Part shown: piece after piece, positions 35,003 to 48,700 of the stretch | Numbering within the stretch: position 1 is the stretch's first letter | How the letters are laid out: the number at the start of each line of letters is the position of its first letter | DNA from: Cacajao melanocephalus | Taxonomy: Eukaryota > Chordata > Mammalia > Primates > Pitheciidae | Assembly: GCA_963573385.1 (NCBI GenBank) | Contig: CAUYLG010026597.1 | Location: forward strand, 62,001 to 126,000 | Direction: 5' to 3' | Length of the DNA: 64,000 bases | Notes under the pieces: generated by a model | Seen by the model: the letters and a program-made list of their open reading frames with translations, nothing else | The model's database searches: none | Told to the model about the DNA's origin: nothing | Position numbers and translations under genes: made by a program

Positions 35003-37342
35003 TTATTCAGCAGCGTTTTGTAGTTCTCCTTGTAGAGATCTTTCACCTCCTTGGTTAGCTGTATTCCTAGGTACTTCATTTTCTTTGTGGCTAGTGTAAG
35101 TGGGATTATGTTCTTGATTTCACTCTCAGCCTGGATATTGCTGGTGTGTAGAAATGCTGATCTTTTACATCGATTTTGTATCCTGAGAGTCTATTAAAGT
35201 CGTTTATCAATTCTAGGAGCCTTTTGGCAGTCTTTAGGATTTTCTAGATATACAATCATATCGTGAGCAAAGGTAGTTTATTTTCCTATTTGGATGCCTT
35301 TTATTGCTCTGGCTAGGAGTTCTAGTACTATGTTTGGTAGGAGTGGTGAGACTGGGGCATCCTTATCTTGTTCCAGTTCTCAAGGGGAATGGCTTAAGCT
35401 TCTGCCCATTCAGTATGACGTTGGCTGTGGGTTTGTCATAGATGGCTCTTATTTTGAGGCATATTCCTTCAATACCTTGTCTGTTGAGGTTTTTTTTTTG
35501 TCATGAAGGAATGTTGAATCTTGCTGAAAGCTTCGTATCCTTAAAGAAATCAGAGATGACACAAATAAATGGAAAAAACATTCCTTGCTCATGGATTTAA
35601 AGAATCAATATCATAAGAATGGCCATATTGCCCAAAGCAATTTACAGATTCAATGCTACTCCTATCAAACCATTAATGCCATTTCTCAGAGAATTAGAAA
35701 AAACTATTCCAAAATTCATATGGAACCAAAAAAGAGCCCAAATAGCCAAAGCAATCCTAAGCTAAAAACAAACAAAACAAACAAAAAACGAAGCCAGAGG
35801 CATCACACTACCCAACTTCAAAGTATACTCTAAAGCCACAGTACCCACAATAGCTTCGTACTGTTACAGAAACACACAGGCCAGTGGAACAGAATAGAAA
35901 ACTCAGAAATAAAGCCATACCTACAACCATCTAATCTTTGACAAGACCGACAGAAACAAGCAATGAGCAAAGGACTCCCTTTTCAATAAGTAGTGCCGGG
36001 ATAACTGGCTAGCCATAAGCAGAAGATTGAAGCTGGAACCCTGTCTTTCACCATATACAGAAATTAACTCAGGCCAGGCTTGGTGGCTCACACCTGTAAT
36101 CCCAGCAATTTGGGAGGCTGAGGTGGGAGGATTGCTTGAGCCCAGGAGTTTGAGATCAGCTAGGGCAACATAGTGAGACTCCTTTTTTAAAACAACAAAC
36201 CCAAAGGCAAAACTCTCAAAATATAAGATCTCAAACTATAGAAATCCTGGAAGACAACCTAGGAAATACTCTTCTTGACATTGGCCTTGGTGAAGAATTT
36301 TTGGCTAAGTCCCCCAATGAAATTGCACCAAAAATAAAAATAGACAAGTGGGACCTAATTAAAGTAAAGAGCTTCTGCACAGCAAAATAAACCATCAACA
36401 GAGTAAACAGACAACTTACAGAATGGGAGAAAATGTTCACAAACTATGCATCCAACAAAGACCTAATATCCAAAATCTATAGAGAATGTAAGCAAATCAA
36501 CAAGCAAATACCAAATAACCCCATTAAAAAATGGGCAAAGGACATGAACAGTTACTTCTCAAAAGAAGACATACAAGTTGCCAACAAATAGATTAAAAAT
36601 GCTCATGATCACTAATCATCAGAGAAATGCAAATCAAAAACACAATGAGATACCATCCCATGCTGGTCAGAATGGCTACTATTAAAAGTCAGAAAATAAT
36701 AGATGCTGGTGAGGATGTGGAGAAAAGGCACTACTTCTGTACTGTTGGTGGGAATATAAATTAGTTCAGCCACTGTGGAAACATCCAGGAGGTTTCTCCT
36801 TAAACAGAGCTACCATCTGACCTAGCAATCCCACTACTGAGTACATACCCCAATGAAAACAAATTATTCTACCCAAAAGACACATGCACTTGTACGTTCA
36901 TTGCTGCACTATTCAGAGTAGCAAAGACATGGACTCAACCCAGGTGCCCATCAGTGGTAGCTTGGATAAAGAAATATGGATATACACCATGGAATAGAAT
37001 GCAGCCATAAAAAAAGAATGAGATCATGTCTTTTGCAGCAACATGGTTGAAGCTGGAGTCATAATCCTAAACAAATTAATGCAGGAACAGAAAACCCAAT
37101 ACCACATCTTCTCACTTATAAATGGGAGCCAAGTATTGAGCACATATAGATATAAATGAAGGAACAATTGATGCTGTGTAGTACTGGAGGGTGAAGGCAG
37201 AGTGGTGAAGGGTAAAAAAAACTGCCTATCAGGTACTATGCTCACTATCAGGGTGATGGATCTATAGCCAGACCTCGGTATCACACGATGTTCTCATGTA
37301 ACAAATCTACATATGACTTCTCGTATCTAAAATAAAAGGTGA
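35003..37342 (+). mobile_element. 5'-truncated L1 with 5' inversion (twin priming)
   Basis: The 3' part, about 35535-37342, is L1 ORF2 and 3' end on the + strand (AAGCAATTTACAGATTCAAT, AATGGGCAAAGGACATGAAC, CACCATGGAATAGAATGCAG). The 5' part, about 35003-35530, is ORF2 on the minus strand. The inverted piece ends near the KDL.KENYK.LL codons and the forward piece resumes at the adjacent KEIRDDTNKWKN codons. The two blocks are therefore neighbours in the parent L1, with the 5' one flipped, the signature of twin priming. An Alu monomer interrupts it at 36072-36203. No ORF survives. Confidence 0.9.
36072..36203 (+). repeat. Alu left-monomer (FLAM-like) insertion
   Basis: About 130 bases: GGCCAGGCTTGGTGGCTCAC to CATAGTGAGACTCCTTTTTT with an A-rich tail, and no right monomer. 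It lies within L1 ORF2 sequence, which resumes directly after it. Confidence 0.88.
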
Positions 37343-38135
<793 letters not shown>

Positions 38136-38289
38136 AAAAAAGGCTAGAGATCAGGAGCCACTCTTCTATTTGTCTTTCCCATTTCGTCAGCGCAGGGAAC
38201 AGCACGCAGTTGTTGTCTCCTACTTAGTACAGGTTCACCAGGGGCATGAGCGTGCACAGAACATGGCTGCCGCCCTCAAAGTGCTCACA

Positions 38290-38420
38290 TCCTGGATTGG
38301 GAGCCCCTGGAGAGAAGGGGTTGTGTCTCGTTTATCTCTGTGTTTTGCCAGATTACTCAGCACAGGGCTTCACCTGGAGTTAATGCCCTGTAGACATTTA
38401 TTGAATGAATAAATCTAATA
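38290..38420 (+). repeat. L2 LINE 3' end, + strand
   Basis: GGAGCCCCTGGAGAGAAGGG, TTATCTCTGTGTTTTGCCAG, TGTAGACATTTATTGAATGA: L2 tail. Confidence 0.7.
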
Positions 38421-38884
38421 TGTGGCAGTTCGTACTGTTGGAGCAGGAGATTTTTCCCAAGCAGAGAAAAGGGCTTCTAATTTCCTGTGACTTCCTCTCT
38501 TGCTTAAGGTTACATTTTGTGAGTCAGACTGAATTAAATTATTGATTTTTTGATTAAGACTGTTTGGTTAGTTTGGCTTGGGCTTATACTGGGATTTTAG
38601 GACTATTAACTTTACAGAACTGACTTTTGTTTGGATTATTTTGAGTAGCTGATTTAGGAGGCGAGGGCTAAACATTAGTTTTAATATGAGTAGGGTTAAG
38701 GGTTTTGCTAATTTTGTGAGTAGGGAGGTGAGCTAGGGGGACTAGGAAAACATTTTTTTTTTGATACTAAACAAGACAATCCAGAAAATGTGGAAATAAG
38801 GCTCAAAATCCAGGTGGAGGCAAACGTGTAGAATGAATAACATTTGTCTCTTTCATCCTCCTTTTCTCTGTCTTATTCTGTCCA

Positions 38885-39115
38885 TCCAAGGCAAGGTCAG
38901 CTAGCATTTTCTGTAAAGGGCCAGTTAGTAAGCATTCTAGCCTTTTGGGGCCATTGGGTCTCTTTTCCTTTGAAACTACTCAACCTTATTGTTGTAGAGA
39001 CAAAGTAGCCATGGACACTAAGTAACAAATGGACATGGCTGTGTTCCAATAAAACTTTACTTGAACAGGCACTGGGCTGATTTTGGCTACAGCCCGCTGG
39101 CTCCTGTTGCAGAGT
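38885..39115. repeat. hAT-type DNA transposon remnant (Charlie-related, family unsure)
   Basis: Contains TTTTCTGTAAAGGGCCAGTT, GAAACTACTCAACCTTATTG, TGGCTGTGTTCCAATAAAAC and TTTTGGCTACAGCCCGCTGG, a familiar order from a common mammalian hAT-derived repeat. I am not sure of its exact name. Confidence 0.65.
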
Positions 39116-39459
39116 TTGGATCTATTAGCCGGCATTCGTTGAAGTCATGAAAACCCCATTTTAGCCCTTGGGTAATGGGCCTGGTCTTCAGTAAGGGCCA
39201 TCTGGTTTTCTGAAGAACCTGGTTGAGACATGTTTTGAATCACACCTGAAAGCACATGATCCAGAGGGCTGGAAAGCCGTTCTGACATGCATGACGTAGC
39301 TGACAGTATCCTCACACTTAGAACTCATGTGATGTTGTCTGGCAGAGACATTCGTGGTAAACACTGTTTCAGTGGAGTGGTGTGGTTGGGAGCTGGATTG
39401 CATTCAGTGGCACACCAAGTGGAAGGGGACACCACAGTGGGAGGCAGGGACAGACCCTG

Positions 39460-40026
39460 TGTCAGGGGTCTCCAAAGCCCCCATGTTCAGAGATGTGTTA
39501 GAAGCACCCACGGGACTCAGTGTATAATTGTACTCGTGGCTGAGATTTATTGCAATAATGTAATAAGGGTACACATCCAATTGTAGGGAAAAAGAAATAG
39601 GCAGCTCTGAAGGAATCCACATGCAGAGTCTAGAGGAATCTCATCCAGGCTCCCTTGGTCTCTCTCCCTCCCAAGAGGGGTCTCATAGAGCTCACTCTTA
39701 CCCCATCAGTGGAAATGCAGCAACATGTGTGTGATGTTTCTGCCCAGGGAATTCCCTAGAGACTCCCAAGGTTTTTTGTTGGGGGCTAGTTACATAGGCA
39801 CCTATTGCATGGCTCACACCAAAATTCCATGTTCCTCTAGGAAAGCAGGTGTTTAGCATAAACCACATGTTTGCTTGGACAGGCATTAAAAATCATCCTT
39901 ATTATTTAAGGAACTGTTTGAGTGTCAGGTTTCAAGACCTCAACCTTGTAAGCAGATCTTTCTAAGGGTAGCAGTCTTAGGTCAGATATGTTAACTCTTG
40001 TCTACACATACTTCTACTTATAGACA
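39460..40026 (-). repeat. LTR-like element, family not resolved
   Basis: TG...CA-bounded block of 567 bases (TGTCAGGGGTCTCC to TTATAGACA) with GCTGAGATTTATTGCAATAA, the reverse of an AATAAA-type region, and TTTTTTGTTGGGGGCTAGTT. It looks like a reversed endogenous retrovirus LTR. No internal genes adjoin it. Confidence 0.55.
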
Positions 40027-40395
40027 CTTGAATAGATAAAGGAAGAAGAATGATAGGGTAGGACGTAAAGCCAATGGTTATTTTGTGTCTTGTATGAATT
40101 TCAAGTCTTCATGTTATAATGCTGTACAGGCATGCCTTGTTTCTTTTTGTGTGTGTGCTTTGCAGATAGTGTTTTTCTTTTTAATACAAATTCAAGATGG
40201 GTGGAAACCCTGCACTGAGCAAGTCTATTGGTGTCATTTTTACATCATGTGCTCACTCTGTGTCTGTGTGCTACATTCTAATAATTTTCACTGTTTCAGA
40301 CTTTTGTATTATTATTATATCAGTGACCAAAGACCTCTGATGTTGCTATTGTAATTATTTTGGGGTACCATGAACCATACCCATCTAAGATGGCA

Positions 40396-40461
40396 AGCTT
40401 CATCCATCCACGTCATGTGTGCTCTGACAGCTTCATCCGTCCATGGCATGTGTGCTCTGAC
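40396..40461 (+). repeat. 33-bp tandem duplication inside Tigger1
   Basis: Two units, 40396-40428 and 40429-40461, both AGCTTCATCC.TCCA.G.CATGTGTGCTCTGAC. The copies differ at only a few bases. Confidence 0.9.
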
Positions 40462-40689
40462 AGCTCCTCTGACCAGTCATGCCCCATTCCTCTCCCTTTC
40501 CTTGGGCCTCTGTATTTTCTGAGATACAACAATATTGAAAGTAGGCCAATAAATCACCCTAAAATGGCCACTAAGTGCTCAAATGAAACAAAGAGTCACG
40601 GGTCTCCAAATTGAAACCTAGAAATAATTAAGCTTAGTGATGAAGGCATGTTGAAAGCTGAAACGGGTTGAGAGCTAGGCTTCTTGTGC

Positions 40690-42690
40690 CAAACAGTTCA
40701 CCAAGTTGTCATTGCAAAGGAAAAGGTTTTGAAGGAAATTAAAGGTGCGATTCTAGTGAACACACACGTGATAAGAAAGCAGAAAAGCCTTCTTGCTGTC
40801 ATGGAGAGTTTTAGCAGATAGAAGATCAAACCAGCCACAATATTCCCTTAAGCTAAAGCCTAATCCAGAGCAAAACTCTCTCTCTCTCTCCAATTCTATG
40901 AAGACTAAGAGAGGTGAGGAAGTTGCAGAAGAAAAGTTTGAAGTTAGCAGAGGTTGGTTGATGAGGTTTAAGGAAAGAAGTCATTTCTATAACATCAAAG
41001 TGCCAGGTGAGACAGCAAGTGCTGATATCAAAGCTGCAGCAAGTCATCCAGAAAATCTACTAAGATAACTGATGATGTGCCACCATAATAAAGAATGAAA
41101 TCATGTCCTTTACAGCGACATAGATGGAGCTGGAGGCCATAATCCTAAGTGAATTAACCCAGGAACAGAGAACCAAATGCCACACGTTTTCACTTATAAG
41201 TGGGAGCTAAATATTGAGCACCCATGGACATAGATATGGAAACAATAAACGCTGCTGACTACTAGAGGCAGGAGGGAAAGAAGGGGGCATGGGTTGAAAA
41301 ACTACCTGTTAGGTACTATGCTCACTCCTGGGTGCAATATACCCAACCATGTAACAAACCTGCACATGTATGCCCTATACCTAAAGTAAAAGTTGGAAAA
41401 AAACACAACAAAAATCCCTAAATAAATAAGTAAATTTGAGCATTGTAACAAAAAAAAAGAAGGTAATTGATTATGGTGGCTATACTAAACAACAGATTGT
41501 CAGTGCAGATGAAACAGCCTTCCGTTGGAAGAAGATTCCATCTAGGACTTTCACAGCTAGAGAAGTCAAGTCAGTGCCTAGCTTCAAAGTTTCAAAGGAC
41601 AGGTTGACTCTCTTGTTAGGGGCTAATGCAGCTGGTGACTTTAAGTGGAAGCCCATGCTCATTTACCATTTAGAAAAATCCTAGCGTTCTTAAGAATCAT
41701 GCTAAATCTACTCTGCCTATGCTCTAAAACAAAACGACATAGCCTGGATGACAGCACATCTGTTTACAGCATGGCTTACTGAATATTTTAAACCCACGAT
41801 TGAGAACAACTGCTCAGAAAAAAAATTTCTTTCAAAATATTACTGCTCACTGACAGTGCACCTAGTCATCCAAAAGCTCTGGTGGAGATGTACAAGGAGG
41901 TGAATGTCGTCTTCATGTCTGCTAACACAACATCCAATCTGCAGACTGATACATTTCATAAGGCTATAGCTGCCATAGATGGTAATTCCTCTGATGGATC
42001 TGGGCAAAGTAAATTGAAAACCTTCTGAAAGGGATTCACCATCCTAGATGCCATTAAGAACATTCATGATTCATGGGAGGAGGTCAAAATATCAACACTG
42101 GCAGAAGTTTGGAAGAAGTTGATTCAATGCTCATGGGTGACTTTGTGGAGTTCAAGACTTAGGTGGAGGAAGTAACTGCAGATGTGGTAGAAATAACAGG
42201 AGAACTGGAATTAGAAGTGGAACCCAAAAATGTGACTCAGTTGCTGCAGTCTCATGATCAAATGTGAACATAGGAGGAGTTGCTTTTTATGGATAAACAA
42301 ATAAAGTGGTTTCTACAGATAAAATCTACTCCCAGTGAAGATGCCATGGCTATTTTAATGACAACAAAGGATTTAGAATATTACATACACTTATTTGATA
42401 AAGCAGTGGCAGGGATTGAGAGGATTAACTACAATTTCAAAAGAGGTTTTACTGTGGGTAAAATCCTATCAAACAACACTGAATGCTATAGATAAATCTT
42501 TTGTGAAGAGCCCATTGATGTGGCAGACTTCATTGTTGTCTTATTTAAGAAATTGCCACAGCCACCCCAAACTTCAGCAATCACCACCCTGATCAGTCAG
42601 CAGCCATCAACATCAAGGCAACACCCTTCACCAGCAAGAAGACTGACTCGCTGAAGGCTCAAGATGATCATTAGCATATTTTAGTAATAA
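40690..42690 (+). pseudogene. Tigger1 transposase remnant, broken
   Basis: The parent protein is a pogo/CENP-B-like DDE transposase that binds the inverted repeats and cuts and pastes the element. Open pieces include a DNA-binding part (40793-41068; [30 protein letters not shown]) and the start of the catalytic domain (41436-41684; SADETAF, with the first Asp of the DDE triad, and [19 protein letters not shown]). A short ACTGACAGTGCACCTAGTC block near 41850 holds the second-Asp motif, but a 60-base-scale deletion follows at about 41945. The C-terminal piece lies at 42280-42495. Frameshifts, stops and an L1 insertion separate the parts, so no function remains. Confidence 0.88.
41078..41455 (+). 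repeat. L1 3' end inserted in Tigger1, + strand
   Basis: 5'-truncated L1 tail: AATGAAATCATGTCCTTTAC, TGGAGCTGGAGGCCATAATC, AGTGGGAGCTAAATATTGAG, CATGTAACAAACCTGCACAT, then an A-rich tail. Tigger1 transposase sequence resumes right after. Confidence 0.93.
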
Positions 42691-42891
42691 AGTATTTTAA
42701 AATTAAAGTATGTCCATTGTCATTTTTTAGCCATAATGTTATTGCATGCTTGATAGACTACAGTATACTGGAAACTTAACTTTTATATGCACTGGGAAAC
42801 TAGTAAATTTGTGTGACTCATTTTATTGCAATATTAATTTTATTGTAGTGGTCTAGAACCAAACCCACAATATCTCCGAGGTATGCCTGTA

Positions 42892-43299
42892 TATGCCCCA
42901 GTGGGAGGGTAATGAGGTGCTGCGCTCTGTCTCCCCAGAACATTATGAGTCTTCCTGGTTCTTCATTGCTGGTCATGCCTGGCTGGAAGAACTGGGTCTT
43001 CCTGCCTCCAGTCTGCTTATTCCAGAACATGATATTCAGGCTGCCAGGACATGACTTCTTGGCTCTCATTTGTTCTATTGCTTCTTATGGTAGAAAACTA
43101 AACTGCCTTCCTATTGCCTACTTTATTGAGAAAGCGGAAGTCACTGTATTTATTTAATTTCATTTCCCTATCTTGTTTCACCTTTCCTTTCTCTCTTAAC
43201 TCAGGGCATAAAGTATCCCTGTCTCTGCTGAAGGCTGATACCAGCAACTGTGTCCTAGATCCCATCCTCTGTCCTCCTCTCTCATTTCTGCTTGATCCT
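42892..43299. other. Intron between Tigger1 and L2
   Basis: No gene seen. The right part is pyrimidine-rich and may already be decayed L2. Confidence 0.4.
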
Positions 43300-44243
43300 A
43301 CTCCTTCCCTTATCTCTCCTACATTCAACCTCCTCCTCTTTACTGACTTTTTATCCTTAGCTCATAAACATAAAGAAATTGAGTTACTTCCATCATTAAA
43401 AACATCCCCAAATAAAACCTTCTTATGACCTCTCCAGTTGCTGTTCTTTCTCCTTCTATTCTCATTCAAACTTCTTGAAAGAATTATTTTTTAATCGTCT
43501 CTTCACCTCCAATTCCATCTTCATTACATTGAAATTTGACTTCCACCTACACAGTTCTACTGAATATGAGGAGCCTATGAGCACCTAATTGCCAAATCCA
43601 GTAGGCACTTTCTGTTTATTGTCTTCCTCAATCTCTGTGCTAAATTTAAAGCCATTAATCACTTCTGCTTCCTTCGAACTTTTATGTTCCCTTGGCTTCT
43701 ATACACATAGAAAAATGTTCTGGTTCTCCTCATCTCTATTTGACTATTTCTTTGTGGCCTCCACTTTCTTCACCAGTCATCTAATTGTTGGTGTACCTTG
43801 AGGTTTTGTCGGTTGTGTATTTATCTTCTTATGTATATTTTTTTCTGAGTAATCTAATTACTCGCTGGATGCCAAGTCCCTAATTTATATAAGCACAGAC
43901 ATCTCTCCCAAGCTCCAGATCCATATATCTAACTCCATCTAGATATTCCAGAGGAACCTCAAATGTATCATATCCATTATTGATTTCATCAGTTTCTAAT
44001 TCTTGGATTCTCCATCTAACTTAGTGGCATCACCATTGGCTAGATATACAAGGCAGAAGTCATCTTTGTTTCTTCCTTCATTCACATGCTGCATCTTTTT
44101 TCCATTACCAAATTCTATTGATGCTTCCTCCTAAATATTTCTCAACCAATTCCCTCTCCATCTCTGCTGCCTAGTTTAGGCTTTCTCTATTCTTGCATGG
44201 ATGACTTCAAAAGCTTCTACTAGGTTTCCCTGACACCCATCTC

Positions 44244-45039
44244 ACCATCAACAAGCCCATTCATTCAACAAATACTTACAGAGCATCTACCACATGCATT
44301 GTTCTGGGGGTTGGGGATATAGCAGTGAACAACAGAGACAGTTTCTGCTGTCACTGAGCATATACTGTGATAACAGGTGAATGTGTGTGTATAAGTGTCT
44401 AAATAATATATTAAACAAGAAAATTCTAGATACCAATTGAAAAACAAGATAATGGAATAGAAGGTAACTGAAGGGTTGGATTAAATTTGGATATTCAGAG
44501 TAGAGTTGTCTGAGCCAGTAACATCTGAGCAGATACCTGAGCGATGATGAAAAAGAGCCAGTCTTAGAAGATGTGAAGGAAGAGCATGGTAGGTAGGAAG
44601 AACAGCAAGTAGAGGCAGGTTCTGAGGCAGGTTCACGTTGGTGTGCTTGAAGAACAGGTACTAGGCTGTTGTGGCTGGACAATCGCAAGTGAAGGGAAGA
44701 ATCGTCTAAGAGGAGACAGGATCATGTTGAGCTTTATAGGCCATGGATAGATTTGGGAATTTAGAGTAACTTCGGGAGTGGTTGAAAGGTTTTCATTAGG
44801 AGAGGGTACGATTTGATCTGCCTTCAAAACAGATCACTCTGGTTGCTGCATGGAAAATGCATTATAGGGGAATGATTAAAAGTTGGGGAACCAGTTAGGA
44901 GATGATTGCATTATTCAAGTAAGAAATGATGGTGGCAGGGCCTAAGCAGGCAGCAGAGGAGATGGAAAGAAGTGCTATTAATAGAATGGAAGAGAATTTG
45001 GATGTAGAATCAATAGGTCCTGATAAGGAAAGAATCAAG
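44244..45039 (-). repeat. L2 LINE, minus strand, nested in the + strand L2
   Basis: Starts with the reversed L2 tail (CATTCATTCAACAAATACTT, ATTGTTCTGGGGGTTGGGGA, TATAGCAGTGAACAACAGAG) and continues into reversed ORF2 (GAGCATGGTAGGTAGGAAG, CAGATCACTCTGGTTGCTGC, AATGATGGTGGCAGGGCCTA). It separates two parts of a sense L2 that are neighbours in the parent. Confidence 0.85.
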
Positions 45040-45409
45040 AAAGTCTCCCTCCAACCTCCATCAGCAGCTCTAAGAGTGATTTTCTAAATGCAACTCAAGC
45101 CATATTCTACCATTCAACAGTAACCCTCAGTAGTTCCTTCCTGCTTATCGATTAAATGCTAAACTTTGTAGCCAAAGAGACAAAGCTATCCCTGATGGGT
45201 TTGTACTTTTCTCTCCAAGATACTTCCTTGGCACCCCTCCCTCCCGGCTGTTAGATGCCTCTTTGTGTGTGTTCCAGCATCCTGTGCATTTGGTACTTCT
45301 ATCATAGCACTAATGTCACATTGCAATTGCCTGCGTTATGTGTTGATAAGCTCCTAAGAGGTGAAGACTTGGTCTTATTCATCCTTTTATTTCTAGTGCT
45401 TAGCTCCTT

Positions 45410-45578
45410 GGTGCTTAAAGTTTAGTCCTTGAGCCAGCAGCACAGGCATCACCTGGGAGCTTGTTTGAAATGCCAAAGCTCAGAGCTCACTCCAGATCTA
45501 GTGAACTGGAATCTGCATTTTAGCAGCCAGATCCCCGGAAGACTCATATGCACCTTGCAGTTTGAGAAGCTGGCTTGA
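45410..45578 (+). repeat. MER5-type hAT remnant inside L2
   Basis: AGTCCTTGAGCCAGCAGCAC, GGCATCACCTGGGAGCTTGT, GGAATCTGCATTTTAGCAGC and GCAGTTTGAGAAGCTGG. The L2 tail continues on both sides. Confidence 0.8.
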
Positions 45579-46119
45579 TTCCTGACATACAGTAGGCACT
45601 CATCAGACCTCGAAGTGAAAAGAGCCAGCAAACCAATCCAGACTCCTCAGAGCTCAACAGTGTTTCCCTTTAGCCAAAATAAACCCAAGTCAATATTAGC
45701 TTTATTAAAGTTAGTCACATCCTATTAGATGCTATGGACACATTGAAAAGTGTCTGCCACTGCATGACTATTGACTCCTGTTTAAAGTAACCTAAGATCA
45801 GTGGTTACATTCACTTCGGAGATGGGAACTAAGTACATCAGAGATTTCAGACTTGATTAGCTCAAATGTACTCAATTAACTCCAATTCTTTTCTTTTAGA
45901 ATACATAGCAATTTTTAGTAAAGTCACTCATATAATCTAACACCTAACTTTTTCCTTTGAATAGCGAATACTCTAAGTGTCAAGAATAAACTTTTCAGTA
46001 TCAAAGGTTCACTGTTCCCATATGACCTATTAGCAAACCATGTACAAGTGCTAATTAGCTCATTAACACTTCACTGTTATTCTAGGAGATGCTGTCAACA
46101 TTTTTTTTTGCCTAAATAA

Positions 46120-46450
<331 letters not shown>

Positions 46451-46982
46451 TTACCTTATCTTCTTATAAACGTGGACAAGTTGTACCTGATCTGTACAAA
46501 CCACAAAATAGAACTAACAGTCCACTTTCTACCCAGTTCCCCAGAGCCTTCCAGGGTGATGAAGATTTAGGAATCTCGGGTGCAGGAATTCTGATGTACA
46601 TTACAGGCTTCAGTCTGTCTGGTCACTCATTGTCCCTCAGGCATGGGTATCAACACCAGAACCCAAGGACAGCTGTGCTCAGATGAGCTTGCAGTAGACA
46701 GGCAGGGAACTTCTCTTCTCAGTATCCTTAGGTACTCAAGGAATTCACTGCTGCTTGACCTCAGAGGTTTCTCCTTCACATTAACCTTTTAAAGACTCCA
46801 GAAACATTAATAGTCCCATCACCTAAAGGGAGATAACCCACCTTGCTAAGAACAGCTCTCACTCCCTCCCTAGAAATCTTCAGAGAAGCAGGAAGCGGCT
46901 CTTTTCTGGAAAACCTATGGGAAATTATTGAATGGCCTGCTTCTCAGGTTGAGGAAACTCATGGTGAAGATAAAATGTTTCA

Positions 46983-47257
<275 letters not shown>

Positions 47258-48550
47258 GGGAAAAAGAAATGTTTCATTTTTAAGATGAGAAAATTTACTC
47301 CAGGAACAGCGGGGTGGAAGCAGAAGCAGTTGTTCTCTTTTGCTGTTTTTGTGAGTCTGTGTGGGATGATGCAGAGGGCAGTGACTGGAGACATGGTTCT
47401 GGATCTCGTTCTCTTTGTCCATACCTGTTAGTGTTATATTCTTATTACCGCTCTCGCCCAGTGTTTTCACTAGATGACCTCTCGCATCCCCTCTAATCCC
47501 AATGTTTTAGGACTCTTTGTTTCTGTCTTTCCTGTTTTCTTCTGGGGAGAATCAAAAAATGAATTAACTCAAGCTCTGACCCTCTCTGAGTATCTACAAA
47601 AATTCCAGGGATTCGATAGCAAGTGGTGTTGTGCTGGCAAACGCTTACCCACAAGTGCTCATTTGTAACATTTGCCAATTTTTGTGGTGTAAATAATCTC
47701 ATCATGGCTGATTTCAGGCTCTCAAGATGATGTCAGCCTGCTTACAAAATTTCTGAAAATTTATCAATCAGCTCTTGCAACCTGGTATGAGCTGTCTCCA
47801 GCACATTTTTGTGAATGAAGTTTTGTGTATATTATTCTAAAAGGAGCAGGACTTACACAGCAAAGGGCAGGGATGCTTCCGTAATATCTTGGCTCTATGC
47901 CTGATTATGGGGAAATTTAGGATGAGCATCAGGAAATTGTAGAAGGTTAGCACTGAGATGTGTGGCCAAACACCAAGAATAGGAGGGATTCCCATTTATG
48001 AGGATGTCTGACAACTCTCCGGGGCCTTCTGCCAGGAAGTCATCATGTCATTCCTGTATGCTTAGAGAAGGGCATGCAATGACACCCAGAAACTGGATCG
48101 CAAATAAGAGTTTTTCCAAGTAAAGAGGTAGAGTCTTTTCCATGTGCCAGATATAAGAAGGTTTGGGAGTGGGATGGGGCTTAATATTACCTTCAGTGTA
48201 GTCTCTCCTATTTAGTTTTGGGTTCATTCCCTGAAATCAACTTTCAACTGTGGGCTGGCATTTCTTTCCTGCAGGTACACATTCATTTCTTGTTGCTGTT
48301 TCTGATGATTAGTACTTGAATTTTCCCACCTTTGTGGGGAAAAAAAACCATGTAGTTCCCAGGATATGTTCAGAGAGAGATTCATATTTTATTTCTGTTT
48401 AACTACAATTGAAAGCATCATGGAAGGTCATAGGTTGAAGTCTGCAGTAACGAGTGAGTTATACTGAGAACGGTCTCATCCCTTGGTCATGTGGGTGTTT
48501 CATTGTAAGAACTTCAAGTAGGAAGATATTCTGAATATATTCTGTCCCTT
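47258..48550. other. Intron, no recognised gene
   Basis: Apparently single-copy, with several chance frames of 60-90 codons and none I can assign. Confidence 0.45.
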
Positions 48551-48700
48551 AAGGGAGACAGCAGTATCAAATGAGGTCCAGTCCTTAGCAAAGTTAAAAT
48601 GTCAATAGACCCAGAGCTTAGCAGATCCGTAATGTCAAGACATCTGATGTGCAGATGCCAGGTGCTGATATGAATATTTTGGTGAAGACTGGGCAGGAAT
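48551..48700 (+). repeat. Direct duplication, copy 1
   Basis: About 150 bases (GGGAGACAGCAGTATCAAAT to GAAGACTGGGCAGGAAT) recur at 49579-49732 at roughly 88-90 per cent identity, same orientation, about 1,030 bases downstream. Confidence 0.95.

Larger units (their letters stand above)
40127..42889 (+). mobile_element. Complete Tigger1 (pogo-like) DNA transposon, inactive
   Basis: Terminal inverted repeats CAGGCATGCCTT (40127) and GAGGTATGCCTG (ending 42889) are flanked by TA on both sides (40125-40126, 42890-42891). Length is 2,763 bases including an L1 tail inserted at about 41078-41455, leaving about 2.4 kb, the usual Tigger1 size. The non-coding ends and the transposase region are all recognisable. 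The orientation matches CDYL2. Confidence 0.95.
43300..45620 (+). repeat. L2 LINE, + strand, split by a reversed L2 and a MER5
   Basis: Sense L2 ORF2 sequence runs 43300-44240 (GCCAAATCCAGTAGGCACTT, TTCCCTTGGCTTCTATACAC, TTGTTGGTGTACCTTGAGG for the conserved PQGSVLGPLL codons). It resumes at about 45040 (AGTCTCCCTCCAACCTCCAT, AGAGTGATTTTCTAAATGCA, CTCAAGCCATATTCTACC), reaching the tail at 45300-45410 and 45580-45620. No frame is open, but the order of the reverse transcriptase region and tail is clear. Confidence 0.85.
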
